Part shown: positions 1-7,088 of the stretch, one piece after another
How the letters are laid out: every line of letters begins with the position of its first letter
Position numbering within the stretch: position 1 is the stretch's first letter
Origin: Niameybacter massiliensis
GTDB taxonomy: Bacteria; Bacillota; Clostridia; Lachnospirales; Cellulosilyticaceae
Assembly (NCBI RefSeq): GCF_001282685.1
Contig: NZ_LN875035.1
Location: 1,691,572 to 1,755,571, forward strand
Reading direction: 5' to 3'
DNA length: 64,000 nt
Translations under genes and position numbers: made by a program
Notes under the pieces: generated by a model
Database searches by the model: none
What the model saw: only the letters and a program-made list of their open reading frames with translations
Told to the model about the DNA's origin: nothing

Positions 1-477
1 AACAATCCCACCAAATACAGATATATTTAATGTAAAAATACCTAATGTTGTTGTAACATAAGTACTATATGCATCTGACACATTACCTGGTGTGAGAACG
101 CCTAATGATGTTACACCTAAAGATAGCATTGTTGAAATAGATTGATGCATAATAATGAATCCAATAGCTGCAGCAAGCGCTGCTGTACCTTTATCTGATT
201 TCGCAAGACCTACTGCTATACCAATTGCGAACAATAAAGGTAAGTTGGCAAATACAATATCACCAACATTTTTCATAATTGTTAAAATGGCTGTAACCCA
301 TCCAATACTAATAAATTGAATAAGTCCTATATAAATGGCAGGTGGGTTTTCGAGGGTTGTTAGATTTAAAAGTGCTCCACCTACTCCTAATAAGATCCCA
401 GCCGCTGGTAGGAGTGCTATTGGTAACATAAATGCCTTACCAACACGTTGTAATACTCCAAAGACTTTACTCATCAT
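1..477 (-). CDS. PTS glucose/N-acetylglucosamine-type EIIC permease, N-terminal part
   Basis: This is the N-terminal 159 residues of a membrane permease; the gene runs off the left edge. The reverse-strand translation begins MMSKVFGVLQRVGKAFMLPI, followed by LLPAAGILLGVGGAL and a series of hydrophobic helices. That opening is typical of the EIIC domain of the glucose/GlcNAc PTS family, which transports a sugar while phosphorylating it. The start at 477 has a GGAGG at 486-490. A second ATG follows at once (474). I cannot see whether EIIB or EIIA domains are fused, so substrate (glucose, GlcNAc, maltose or other) is open. The family assignment is fairly sure. Confidence 0.8.
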   Translation of the reverse strand, partial: MMSKVFGVLQRVGKAFMLPIALLPAAGILLGVGGALLNLTTLENPPAIYIGLIQFISIGWVTAILTIMKNVGDIVFANLPLLFAIGIAVGLAKSDKGTAALAAAIGFIIMHQSISTMLSLGVTSLGVLTPGNVSDAYSTYVTTTLGIFTLNISVFGGIV

Positions 478-674
478 TTGTTTTTCCTCCTATAATTCAG
501 AATGGACATTATTTTATTATAGGATTTCACCATAACCCAATTTTTATGTCTAACTTCAAATAATTTATGATATTATAAACTGTAATCTTTATAACACTAG
601 TCTTTTAATCCTATTGTTATACTTACATTTTATCGACTTAATATTTACATTCTATTTACTACAAGGAGCTTCAC

Positions 675-1943
675 ATGACTAAATTAAACAAAAAACTTTC
701 TTCACTTTGCAAAACAAAAGTACTTCTTTTAAGTTCTTTAATCTTTTTATCCGGTTGTGCACCAGTTGCTACAACCGAAATACCTAAAGGAGACTCAGCT
801 ACCTCTGAATCCACTACACAAAATTCTACTACTTCTGAAGTCGGTGAACTTGAAGTCAGCCTACCAGATACCACTTTACCTGATTCAGCTGTATCTGAAT
901 CAAATAGCTCTACTTCAACTAGTCAAGTAGAGGTTCATTTCATCAATACAGGAAATAGTGATAGCATTTTGATTAAAGACGGGGTAAAAGCTATGCTTAT
1001 TGATGGTGGAGATACTGATGATGACCAAAAAGTTATGGAGTATTTAAAGGCTCAAAATATCCAATCACTTGAATATATTATTGCTTCACACCCACATGCT
1101 GATCATATTGGCGGGCTAGACACTGTTATTAAAACATTTCCTACTCAATATCTATTTGTAGCAAATGGTGATGCTGATACTAAAGTTTATAGAGACTTTA
1201 TTAATGCTGCTATGGATAAAAACCTTCAGCCTAGTGTTCCTTTAGAAGGCAAACAATTTAAATTAGAAAATAGCTATTTTGAAGTCTTTAATACAAATGG
1301 TGGTTCAACAACTAATGAACAATCTTTAGTTATTCGTCTTACTCATGGTGAGGATACCTTCCTCTTTACAGGAGATGCTGAAAAAGAAACTGAAGCTGAA
1401 ATTTTAAATCAAATGACAGGAGTAGATTTACTTAAAGTTGGTCATCATGGTTCTCATAGTAGTACAACTGATGGTTTCCTAGAGCAATTAAGTCCTACAT
1501 ATGCCGTTATTTTAGCCGCTAATCCAAATAAATATGGACATCCTCATATAGAAACAGTTCAAAAACTTGAAAAAGCACAAATTGAAGTACATCGTTCAGA
1601 TGAATGTGGTGATATTATCTTTACTTCAACAGGAAATGGGCTTACTACTGAGTGCCCTGTTGGTAGCTATAACCGTGGTTCAAAAGCGGATACTGCTAGC
1701 AGTACTAATAGCAACAATACTACTAGCAGTAACACTAACAGTACTAATAATATCAATACTACTACCAACACACAAAGCATAACTAATGCTACAGGTTCTA
1801 CAGAAAAAACTATTTACTGGACACCAAATGGTAAAAGCTATCATACCACTAAAGACTGTTCAGCACTTTCTAAAAGTAAAACAATCTTAAGTGGTACCCA
1901 AGCTGAAAGTGGCAAATTTGATCCTTGTGATCGTTGCCACTAG
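675..1943 (+). CDS. Secreted MBL-fold hydrolase lipoprotein (ComEC-like metallo-hydrolase domain)
   Basis: A 422-residue lipoprotein: a hydrophobic leader ends in the lipobox LSGC (Cys28). A Ser/Thr-rich spacer leads into a metallo-beta-lactamase fold with the metal-binding motif HPHADH near residue 140, a GDAEKE stretch near 233 and GHHGSHSS near 255. This set is characteristic of the ComEC/Rec2-type MBL hydrolases that act outside the membrane, possibly on phosphodiester bonds. Residues of about 335-375 are an Asn/Thr/Ser low-complexity linker. The last ~45 residues (YWTPNGKSYHTTKDCSAL ... CDRCH) resemble the small Cys-containing tail often attached to secreted nucleases. AAGGAG lies 7 bases before the ATG. 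It is monocistronic and ends at a strong terminator. The substrate is unknown. Confidence 0.85.
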   Translation: MTKLNKKLSSLCKTKVLLLSSLIFLSGCAPVATTEIPKGDSATSESTTQNSTTSEVGELEVSLPDTTLPDSAVSESNSSTSTSQVEVHFINTGNSDSILIKDGVKAMLIDGGDTDDDQKVMEYLKAQNIQSLEYIIASHPHADHIGGLDTVIKTFPTQYLFVANGDADTKVYRDFINAAMDKNLQPSVPLEGKQFKLENSYFEVFNTNGGSTTNEQSLVIRLTHGEDTFLFTGDAEKETEAEILNQMTGVDLLKVGHHGSHSSTTDGFLEQLSPTYAVILAANPNKYGHPHIETVQKLEKAQIEVHRSDECGDIIFTSTGNGLTTECPVGSYNRGSKADTASSTNSNNTTSSNTNSTNNINTTTNTQSITNATGSTEKTIYWTPNGKSYHTTKDCSALSKSKTILSGTQAESGKFDPCDRCH

Positions 1944-1971
1944 TATCCAAGTTTTCTAACTGTTCTATATC

Positions 1972-2022
1972 AAAAAAGGAGAGTTACGAAATTCATATAC
2001 GAATTTCGCACTCTCCTTTTTT
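1972..2022 (+). terminator. Intrinsic terminator after the MBL lipoprotein gene
   Basis: Inverted repeat AAAAGGAGAGT ... ACTCTCCTTTT with an inner ACGAAATTC/GAATTTCG stem, closing on a T-run. It can also serve the opposing small genes to its right. Confidence 0.85.
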
Positions 2023-2025
2023 CTA

Positions 2026-2154
2026 TTAATCTCTCCAGAATAATATATTTTCAACTTCCTCTGCATCTAAGTGAACAAGCCAGCCAATATCCCTAGTACT
2101 TATACCTATTTTATGCAAGTGAAATATCAACTTAATCATTTCTGAATCTTGCAT
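2026..2154 (-). CDS. Small HTH-like protein of 42 residues
   Basis: A short reverse-strand gene preceded by GGGGGG, 5 bases before the ATG. The product (MQDSEMIKLIFHLHKIGIST ...) is rich in helix formers and contains a pattern, KIGISTRDIGWLVHLDAEEV, that looks like a helix-turn-helix or a Rpn-type C-terminal helix pair. I do not recognise a family. Its first 23 bases overlap the end of the upstream tiny membrane-protein gene, so the two are probably translationally coupled. It ends against the bidirectional terminator at 1972-2022. Real-gene status rests on the ribosome binding site and overlap, not on homology. Confidence 0.5.
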   Translation of the reverse strand: MQDSEMIKLIFHLHKIGISTRDIGWLVHLDAEEVENILFWRD

Positions 2155-2245
2155 AGTATCCCCCCAATTTTTTCTTATAGTAATAGTATATGCGAACGCT
2201 TATATTAAAGAGCAATAACATACCTACTGTTATAAAAAAAGTCAT
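2132..2245 (-). CDS. Tiny single-pass membrane protein of 37 residues
   Basis: Reverse-strand reading frame with a strong GGAGGG immediately before the ATG. The product has one hydrophobic segment (MTFFITVGMLLLFNISV), then a tyrosine/lysine-rich, positively charged tail. It overlaps the downstream 42-residue gene by 23 bases, and the GGGGGG serving that gene lies inside this frame. The gene is oriented divergently to the PrsW gene, whose start is 44 bases away. It has no known function; possibilities include a membrane stress peptide or a partner of the small HTH-like protein. Confidence 0.45.
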   Translation of the reverse strand: MTFFITVGMLLLFNISVRIYYYYKKKLGGYYARFRND

Positions 2246-2288
2246 ACTCCCTCCTATCAAAGGATATGATTAAGAAGGGGGGATTTCT

Positions 2289-3011
2289 GTGAGCTATTTA
2301 CTTTCCATTAGTTTTATTATTATTGTTATCTACTTACTATTTAAGAATCCCAAATATACTCTCCCTATTGATAAAATTATATTTAAGATTATTCTTTATG
2401 AAGTAATTGCTGCCATTCTTGTTTCTCTAAGCAGTTTCTTTTTAGAAGAACCTTTAAGTAATTTATTTACATCCTCTAGTGCTACCTATATACTTGTAGA
2501 AAACTTGATTACTGTTGCACCATTAGAAGAACTTGCAAAATTCATCGCTGTCTATATTGCTACTAAAGGTTTTAAATCACTTAGGCGTAAAGAAGATATA
2601 CTTTTTTATCTTCTTTTCTCTGCTTGCATCTTTTCAGCTTTGGAAAATTTACTCTACATCTTTATTTATGATGGTGATTTACTTTTAGCTTTATTGCGTA
2701 ATTTTGTCTCTACACCTTGTCATCTTTTTTATAGTATTGTATTTGGCTTCTTCTACACATTATATCTACAACATCATACATATAAAATAGGCTACTTCTT
2801 ACAAGGTTTATTCTTCGCTTCATTCTTTCATGGTTTTATGAATTTCTGCTTATGCTACTATACTTATACCCAAAGTTTACTTGGCCTTATTTTTGCTTGT
2901 GTGGTTTTAGGCTCCTTTTACTTAATAGGCGCTGAACTTATTAAGAGACATCTTGAAAAATCCTTATATGCTGTTCAAATTGCCGAGTGCGAGGAGGTTG
3001 AATCTCTTTGA
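2289..3011 (+). CDS. PrsW-family intramembrane metalloprotease
   Basis: A 240-residue polytopic membrane protein. The PrsW signature elements are visible in order: PLEELAKF near residue 78-85 (the EExxK motif), SALENLL near 118, a polar STPCHLFYS segment near 145, and FFHGFMNF near 180. Family members cleave membrane substrates such as anti-sigma factors (in B. subtilis, RsiW) or act in CAAX-like processing. The start is GTG with GGGGGG 8 bases upstream. A zinc-ribbon membrane protein gene starts inside its stop codon, so the two are a coupled pair. No sigma/anti-sigma gene adjoins it, so its substrate is not shown by context. Confidence 0.85.
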   Translation: MSYLLSISFIIIVIYLLFKNPKYTLPIDKIIFKIILYEVIAAILVSLSSFFLEEPLSNLFTSSSATYILVENLITVAPLEELAKFIAVYIATKGFKSLRRKEDILFYLLFSACIFSALENLLYIFIYDGDLLLALLRNFVSTPCHLFYSIVFGFFYTLYLQHHTYKIGYFLQGLFFASFFHGFMNFCLCYYTYTQSLLGLIFACVVLGSFYLIGAELIKRHLEKSLYAVQIAECEEVESL

Positions 3012-3160
3012 ACTGTCTCCATTGTAGTAAACACTTAGAACCTATGACCCGTTTTTGTCCTTATTGTGGCAATCCCACTAGTGATTTTGGATCCAGTTGG
3101 ATCATTTATATTCTTTTTTTAGTAACGCTCATTTTTCTTCTTGTTTTAGTCTTTGGTTAA
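3008..3160 (+). CDS. Zinc-ribbon single-pass membrane protein of 50 residues
   Basis: Starts with TTG overlapping the TGA of the PrsW gene; AGGAGG lies inside the end of that gene, about 10 bases away. The product has two CxxC pairs (Cys3, Cys6, Cys17, Cys20; NCLHC ... RFCPYCG), a typical zinc ribbon. A C-terminal hydrophobic helix of about 20 residues follows. It is probably a small membrane-anchored partner made together with PrsW. The function is unknown. The coupling and intact Cys pairs make the gene likely real. Confidence 0.7.
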   Translation: MNCLHCSKHLEPMTRFCPYCGNPTSDFGSSWIIYILFLVTLIFLLVLVFG

Positions 3161-3167
3161 ACAAAAA

Positions 3168-3205
3168 ATGGGTTTGTTACACCCGCGCGCCGAGTGTTAC
3201 AAACC
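3168..3205. terminator. Bidirectional terminator between zinc-ribbon gene and kinase gene
   Basis: GGGTTTGT.ACAC and GTGT.ACAAACCC arms (one mismatch) around a GC-rich loop. The reverse strand continues into a T-run (3162-3168), so it best serves the reverse-strand kinase gene. Confidence 0.7.
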
Positions 3206-3225
3206 CTATATTTTCATTATTCGAC

Positions 3226-3780
3226 TTAGAAGAATGCTTCTTGAAGTTGTCTCTCAACGCTTTCTTCATCTTTATTTTCAATAACAACAACTTCTTTATT
3301 AGCTGGTTTGCTATTATCTTTTGTTTTTACATATTCATCCCAATTTTCAAGTTTCCAAGTATCTCTGTCAGAAGCTCTTTCGATCATACGTTGATGAATT
3401 GTTTCTAAATCACAGTATACCCAAACCATAACAAGTTCAGTATCAATTTCAGCAAGTTTAGCTCTAAGCTCAGCTACGTATGCTTCATTGTTAAACTCTT
3501 TTGTAAATGGTGCATTTACAATAACATTATCGTTGAATTCTAATGCTTCAAATGCTACGTCAAGAATAGCTACGTATTCAGGGTCTCTTAAGAATTTATT
3601 AAAGAACTCTGAATCTCTATTATATGGCTCATTAGCTGCTTTGTAAGCTGCCATTGAGAGTGGAATAATCGTATCTTTGTCAAGATAAACTGGATTATTT
3701 AATTTTGCTGCTAATTTTTTTGATACAAAAGTTTTTCCACTTGCTGGTGGAGAACCTACTAGAAATAATCTTTTTTTCAT
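3226..3780 (-). CDS. P-loop (zeta-toxin/AAA-like) nucleotide kinase
   Basis: A 184-residue P-loop protein. The Walker A motif GSPPASGKT sits at residues 9-17. LDKDTII follows, as in zeta-toxin and small kinases where an aspartate contacts the substrate. A late Arg-rich stretch (QRMIERASDRDTW) could form a lid. I chose the ATG at 3780, which makes a clean MKKRLFLVG start; an in-frame ATG at 3819 would add 13 poorly conserved residues. No antitoxin-like gene adjoins it, so it is more likely a housekeeping kinase-like ATPase than a toxin. The substrate is not known. Confidence 0.7.
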   Translation of the reverse strand: MKKRLFLVGSPPASGKTFVSKKLAAKLNNPVYLDKDTIIPLSMAAYKAANEPYNRDSEFFNKFLRDPEYVAILDVAFEALEFNDNVIVNAPFTKEFNNEAYVAELRAKLAEIDTELVMVWVYCDLETIHQRMIERASDRDTWKLENWDEYVKTKDNSKPANKEVVVIENKDEESVERQLQEAFF

Positions 3781-3951
3781 TGTATTTCTCACTTTCTTAA
3801 CTGAATTTTTTGACACCATCTGCGGTGTTCTACTATTAGAATATGTAATTTATAACTGTTACATCAGTATTCTTCATATTACTACATTTTACTTGATTTT
3901 ACAACATTTCTTAAGTATATTTTAAGTAAAAAAATATTTTTTTGCAATAAA

Positions 3952-3983
3952 ATAAGTACAGATCCTTTATAACCTGTACTTAT
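3952..3983 (-). terminator. Intrinsic terminator after the 103-residue hypothetical gene
   Basis: ATAAGTACAG and CTGTACTTAT arms; the reverse strand continues into TTTTATTG and a long T-rich run. Confidence 0.7.
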
Positions 3984-3989
3984 AATGAT

Positions 3990-4301
3990 TTATTCACATG
4001 TCTCTACCCTTACCATAAAATGTCCTGTTGCATTATGCGGATTGGCAATATACAGATTTCTAAGTGCTTCATAATCTGTAATCATTCCATCGGTAATATT
4101 TTCATATTTTAGTACATTAATACCAGAAGGTCCTTTTTGCTTTACATCAAAACTTATGTTGTTGTCTCCTACTTGTGAAATAACGTGCCATACCAAATGC
4201 TTATCATGTGGTAAATGATTTACACAAAAATTTCTACTTGAACGTTGTTCTTCTCCTTCTTCACCAACAGGTACACATGCAATAGTTGTAGCTACTCCCA
4301 T
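3990..4301 (-). CDS. Hypothetical protein of 103 residues
   Basis: Well-formed short gene with TGGAGGG upstream of the ATG and a terminator just after the stop. The product begins MGVATTIACVPVGEEGEEQR and has a hydrophilic, beta-rich composition. It contains WHVISQVGDNNISFDV and ends in HFMVRVETCE. There is no signal peptide or membrane segment. I do not recognise the family. It stands alone, flanked by an exceptionally AT-rich gap on its promoter side. Confidence 0.65.
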   Translation of the reverse strand: MGVATTIACVPVGEEGEEQRSSRNFCVNHLPHDKHLVWHVISQVGDNNISFDVKQKGPSGINVLKYENITDGMITDYEALRNLYIANPHNATGHFMVRVETCE

Positions 4302-4530
4302 AACAACACTCCCTCCAGATCATGTTTTTATTTAATATGTCTAATTAATACTTATATTATAAACCATTTTCATGAAATAGTAACTATATTTTTAATATTA
4401 TATTTTTAATTTTACAAAATAATTCATTCGTTTTTTAATCTTTTTATAACCTATTTTATTATTTTACTTTTACTTTGCTTAACTAAAAACTCAAATACAA
4501 AATAATTAATTTATTTTATTTAATTTATTC

Positions 4531-4559
4531 TTGCAATTAAATTTCTTATTTTATATAAT
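4531..4559 (+). promoter_or_regulatory. Strong sigma-A-type promoter upstream of a terminator-ended transcript
   Basis: TTGCAA (4531-4536), a 17-base spacer and TATAAT (4554-4559). Transcription would start near 4566, well before any coding region, and run to the terminator at 4689-4723. Confidence 0.6.
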
Positions 4560-4565
4560 ACTCTT

Positions 4566-4723
4566 GTCAATTATTTAAATACTTACGATAAAAGTTTTTC
4601 TTTAAAAGAATTATTATTTACACACATATTTTATTATAAGTATTCTATTGAGTTTATCTTTAAAATAACTCACTAATTAGCATATCCTTAAAAGAGTAGA
4701 TGTCCTATCATCTACTCTTTTTT
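4566..4723 (+). ncRNA. Candidate small RNA or terminated leader of about 158 nt
   Basis: The stretch 4302-4813 has no convincing coding frame, yet a near-consensus promoter at 4531-4559 is followed about 130 bases later by a classic intrinsic terminator. This implies a discrete short transcript. It could be a trans-acting small RNA or an attenuated leader of the gene that starts at 4814. No known riboswitch core was recognised. The rest of 4302-4530 is extremely AT-rich and I see nothing else in it. Confidence 0.4.
4689..4723 (+). terminator. Intrinsic terminator of the candidate small RNA/leader
   Basis: Perfect arms AAAAGAGTAGAT and ATCTACTCTTTT around an 8-base loop, then a T-run. It lies 90 bases before the next start codon. 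Confidence 0.8.
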
Positions 4724-4813
4724 ATTATTCGTCTATTGTGTACAATCTATTCAGTGCTAGTTTATATAAAGAACTGCATATATTTATATGAGTATATGAC
4801 GGAGGTATTCGCT

Positions 4814-6145
4814 ATGACTGATTTCTACCAAGATCAAAGACTCAATGATCTCTTTCTTAAAAGTGAAACTCATTTTTATAAAAATTATTATTGTAATCTG
4901 CACACTGCTACTCTCGTCCCCTTTAAGGAATTATCTGATTGCAATTGTCCTAGCTATTTTAAACTTCAGCTTTCTACTTCTCCAACCTATTATGAACTTT
5001 CTACTATAAGTACTTTACTTATTAGCCTTTATTCAATGTGCACTACCTTTTCTTTTATTATAGATGTAACATCAACTCAAATTATTTTTTATATAGGCTT
5101 ACGTTCTGATTCTAATACTAACTGTTCTGTACAATTATTTCAAAAGTTATTCTATAATAAAAATCATAGGATTGATATTTCATCTTTACATCCTGAAAAT
5201 ATAAATAGTATTGTATCTACAACATTAACTCCTGATTCTACACAACTTACCTCTTCATTTTTCACTGATTTTTTAAATCAAACTAAGGGACAATGCTTTA
5301 AATTTTTTCTTTTTGCTACACCTCTATGCAACACTATCTATAATCAATCCGCTAACAATATACAAGAACTATTTACTGCCCTTACACCCTTTAGAAATTA
5401 TGAATGTAATCATCATCATCATCATACCACTACCTGTACTGATACCCATACGACTAATACTAATCAGAGCCAAAATACAAGCTGTACTGAAGGGAAAACA
5501 ACAACTTCTGCCCATAACAACTCTAATTCATGCACCCAAGCATTAACCCTAAACTCCAATAAAAGCACTTCTGTTACAGTTAATCAAAATAATAATACCT
5601 CTTCAAATAAAGGAAATACAGATACATTAAACAATAGCCTTTCAAATACTAATGCCAATCAATGTGTTAAATCTGATACTGATACTCATTCAACTGGCAT
5701 CACTGATTTGACAATAAATTCAACGAGATATCAGACCGAAAATAGACGTGCACAAATGCTTATTACTCAAGCTACTCAATTATTAGATTACTATCACGCT
5801 ACTTTCAAACTTCCCCTATACACTTTCAATACTTTTGTTACTGCTTGTGATTTACCTACAGCCTTACTTGCTAATAGTACTTATATCAATTTACTCCCTA
5901 CTCAGCCACTTTATAATACCTTCATTAATACTTGGTCCCAAAATTGCGAGGACTTTGAAGTTATAAAATGTGCTTTACTTAATTTACAACTCCCAAAATT
6001 CTGCTTATCTTTCCCAGAAAAACTTTACTTTGATCTTGGTCTTCCTGTAACCTCTTCCTCTCTTTCTGATCTAATCTATAATATACTTTCATATACACCT
6101 GAAGCACCCACTTCTACCACACAGGATTCATCTAGTAATATATAG
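4814..6145 (+). CDS. Orphan protein with Asn/Thr/Ser-rich central region
   Basis: A 443-residue protein; the start at 4814 is set by GGAGG at 4801-4805. The N-terminal ~190 residues look globular (for example STLLISLYSMCTTFSFIIDV). Residues of about 200-310 are low complexity, rich in Asn, Thr and Ser, and include five consecutive His. The C-terminal ~125 residues are again globular (LLDYYHATFKLPLYTFNTFV ...). The layout recalls the N-terminal half of HerA/DUF87-like ATP-binding proteins that carry an S/T/N-rich linker, but no Walker motifs are present. That resemblance is from memory and weak. There is no signal peptide or membrane helix. It is monocistronic between two strong terminators. 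Confidence 0.7.
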   Translation: MTDFYQDQRLNDLFLKSETHFYKNYYCNLHTATLVPFKELSDCNCPSYFKLQLSTSPTYYELSTISTLLISLYSMCTTFSFIIDVTSTQIIFYIGLRSDSNTNCSVQLFQKLFYNKNHRIDISSLHPENINSIVSTTLTPDSTQLTSSFFTDFLNQTKGQCFKFFLFATPLCNTIYNQSANNIQELFTALTPFRNYECNHHHHHTTTCTDTHTTNTNQSQNTSCTEGKTTTSAHNNSNSCTQALTLNSNKSTSVTVNQNNNTSSNKGNTDTLNNSLSNTNANQCVKSDTDTHSTGITDLTINSTRYQTENRRAQMLITQATQLLDYYHATFKLPLYTFNTFVTACDLPTALLANSTYINLLPTQPLYNTFINTWSQNCEDFEVIKCALLNLQLPKFCLSFPEKLYFDLGLPVTSSSLSDLIYNILSYTPEAPTSTTQDSSSNI

Positions 6146-6147
6146 AA

Positions 6148-6184
6148 AAGACGAGTATCATTCTAGGATGATACTCGTCTTTTC
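6148..6184. terminator. Bidirectional terminator between 4814 gene and M23 gene
   Basis: Near-perfect arms AAAAGACGAGTATCAT and ATGATACTCGTCTTTT with a 6-base loop; T-runs on both strands. Confidence 0.9.
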
Positions 6185-6199
6185 TATATGTATAGTGCT

Positions 6200-6721
6200 T
6201 TAAGTCTGAGGTATTAAAAATGGTTCCACCACAGGTTCTACTATCTCTTCTTTTACTTCAAATATAAATGCCGGATCTACCGGTACTTGATTTACTCTTA
6301 GTTCATAATGCAAAAGTGGTTTAGTTGCATCTCCACTATCTCCTGAAAATCCAATCAAGTCTCCTGCTTCTACCCTATCCCCTGCCTTTACTGCATATAA
6401 ACTCATATGCATATAGCGAGATTCAATACCATCTCCATGATCAATAAATACCATATGTCCACCACCATTGTTCACACCTTTAGAGTCTGGTGCTGCCTTT
6501 GTGATAGTACCTGCTTCAACTGCATACAGAGGTGTTAACATTGGTATATCAATATCTATACCTTCATGAGTATATCCACCTCTATTTTCACCAAAAGGTG
6601 CTAACATCCTTGATATGCCTTCTACTGGTGATTTAAATAAAAGATTTGTTTGTGCAAAACTTATTAATGGTATGCCTAAAAATAGAGTTATCCCTATTAA
6701 CCATCCATATTTCTTCTTCAT
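6200..6721 (-). CDS. Secreted M23-fold protein with altered active site
   Basis: A 173-residue protein with an N-terminal signal peptide (MKKKYGWLIGITLFLGI...SFAQ) and a single LytM/M23 domain. HEGID supplies His52 and Asp56 (HxxxD zinc ligands). RYMHM supplies His105. The final motif reads LLHYE, where M23 peptidases have HxHxE. The second His (138) is kept, but the first position (136) is Leu. In LytM-type enzymes that His is one of two catalytic histidines, so the protein may be impaired or act as a non-catalytic regulator or binding module. GGAGAG precedes the ATG. It is monocistronic. Confidence 0.85.
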   Translation of the reverse strand: MKKKYGWLIGITLFLGIPLISFAQTNLLFKSPVEGISRMLAPFGENRGGYTHEGIDIDIPMLTPLYAVEAGTITKAAPDSKGVNNGGGHMVFIDHGDGIESRYMHMSLYAVKAGDRVEAGDLIGFSGDSGDATKPLLHYELRVNQVPVDPAFIFEVKEEIVEPVVEPFLIPQT

Positions 6722-6798
6722 TCGTATTTTCTCTCCTTTCTTTTATATTAATTTATATATTTTAACTATATATTATTTATATCGGTTAGTAAATAATT

Positions 6799-6823
6799 AA
6801 AAGGAGGTATTTCTACCTCCTTT
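6799..6823 (-). terminator. Intrinsic terminator after the 69-residue gene
   Basis: AAAGGAGGTA and TACCTCCTTT arms with a 4-base loop; the reverse strand runs into TTTTAATTATTT. Confidence 0.7.
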
Positions 6824-6842
6824 GTCTACGGTTTATTTAAGC

Positions 6843-7052
6843 TTAATAAAATTTTTCTCCTCTTTGGCAAAGCTCAACAACTTCGTCAATACGCCTTTTA
6901 GCTTCATCACCTGTCTTTGAGGATTTAATATATTCAATCAAATGTTCCTGTTCACTTTTAGGTAGTGTTGCAAAATAACGCATCGCATCTTCATCTTGGG
7001 CAAGTTGCATTGTGAGTCCAAGAGGTAAACCATCATCTTCTAAGTCATACAT
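6843..7052 (-). CDS. Small conserved-type protein of 69 residues
   Basis: The product reads LPLGLTMQLAQDEDAMRYFA ... and then an LPKSEQEHLIEYIKSSKTGDE helix pair. This matches a pattern common in short Clostridia proteins (LPxGxxMxLAQNxxAMxxFxxL...). I know of no function for it. It is hydrophilic, helical and cytoplasmic. It lies 36 bases downstream of the MATE gene and probably shares its transcript, ending at the hairpin at 6799-6823. Confidence 0.7.
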   Translation of the reverse strand: MYDLEDDGLPLGLTMQLAQDEDAMRYFATLPKSEQEHLIEYIKSSKTGDEAKRRIDEVVELCQRGEKFY

Positions 7053-7088
7053 CTCTTTTGCCTCCTTAAATGATCGCTTATATATTTG

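Noticed and set aside
671..874. Reverse frame opposite the MBL lipoprotein start
   Set aside because: A shadow of the Ser/Thr-rich coding region on the other strand, with no ribosome binding site.
3226..3780. Zeta-toxin module
   Set aside because: The P-loop kinase has no antitoxin-like partner gene; it looks like an isolated nucleotide kinase.
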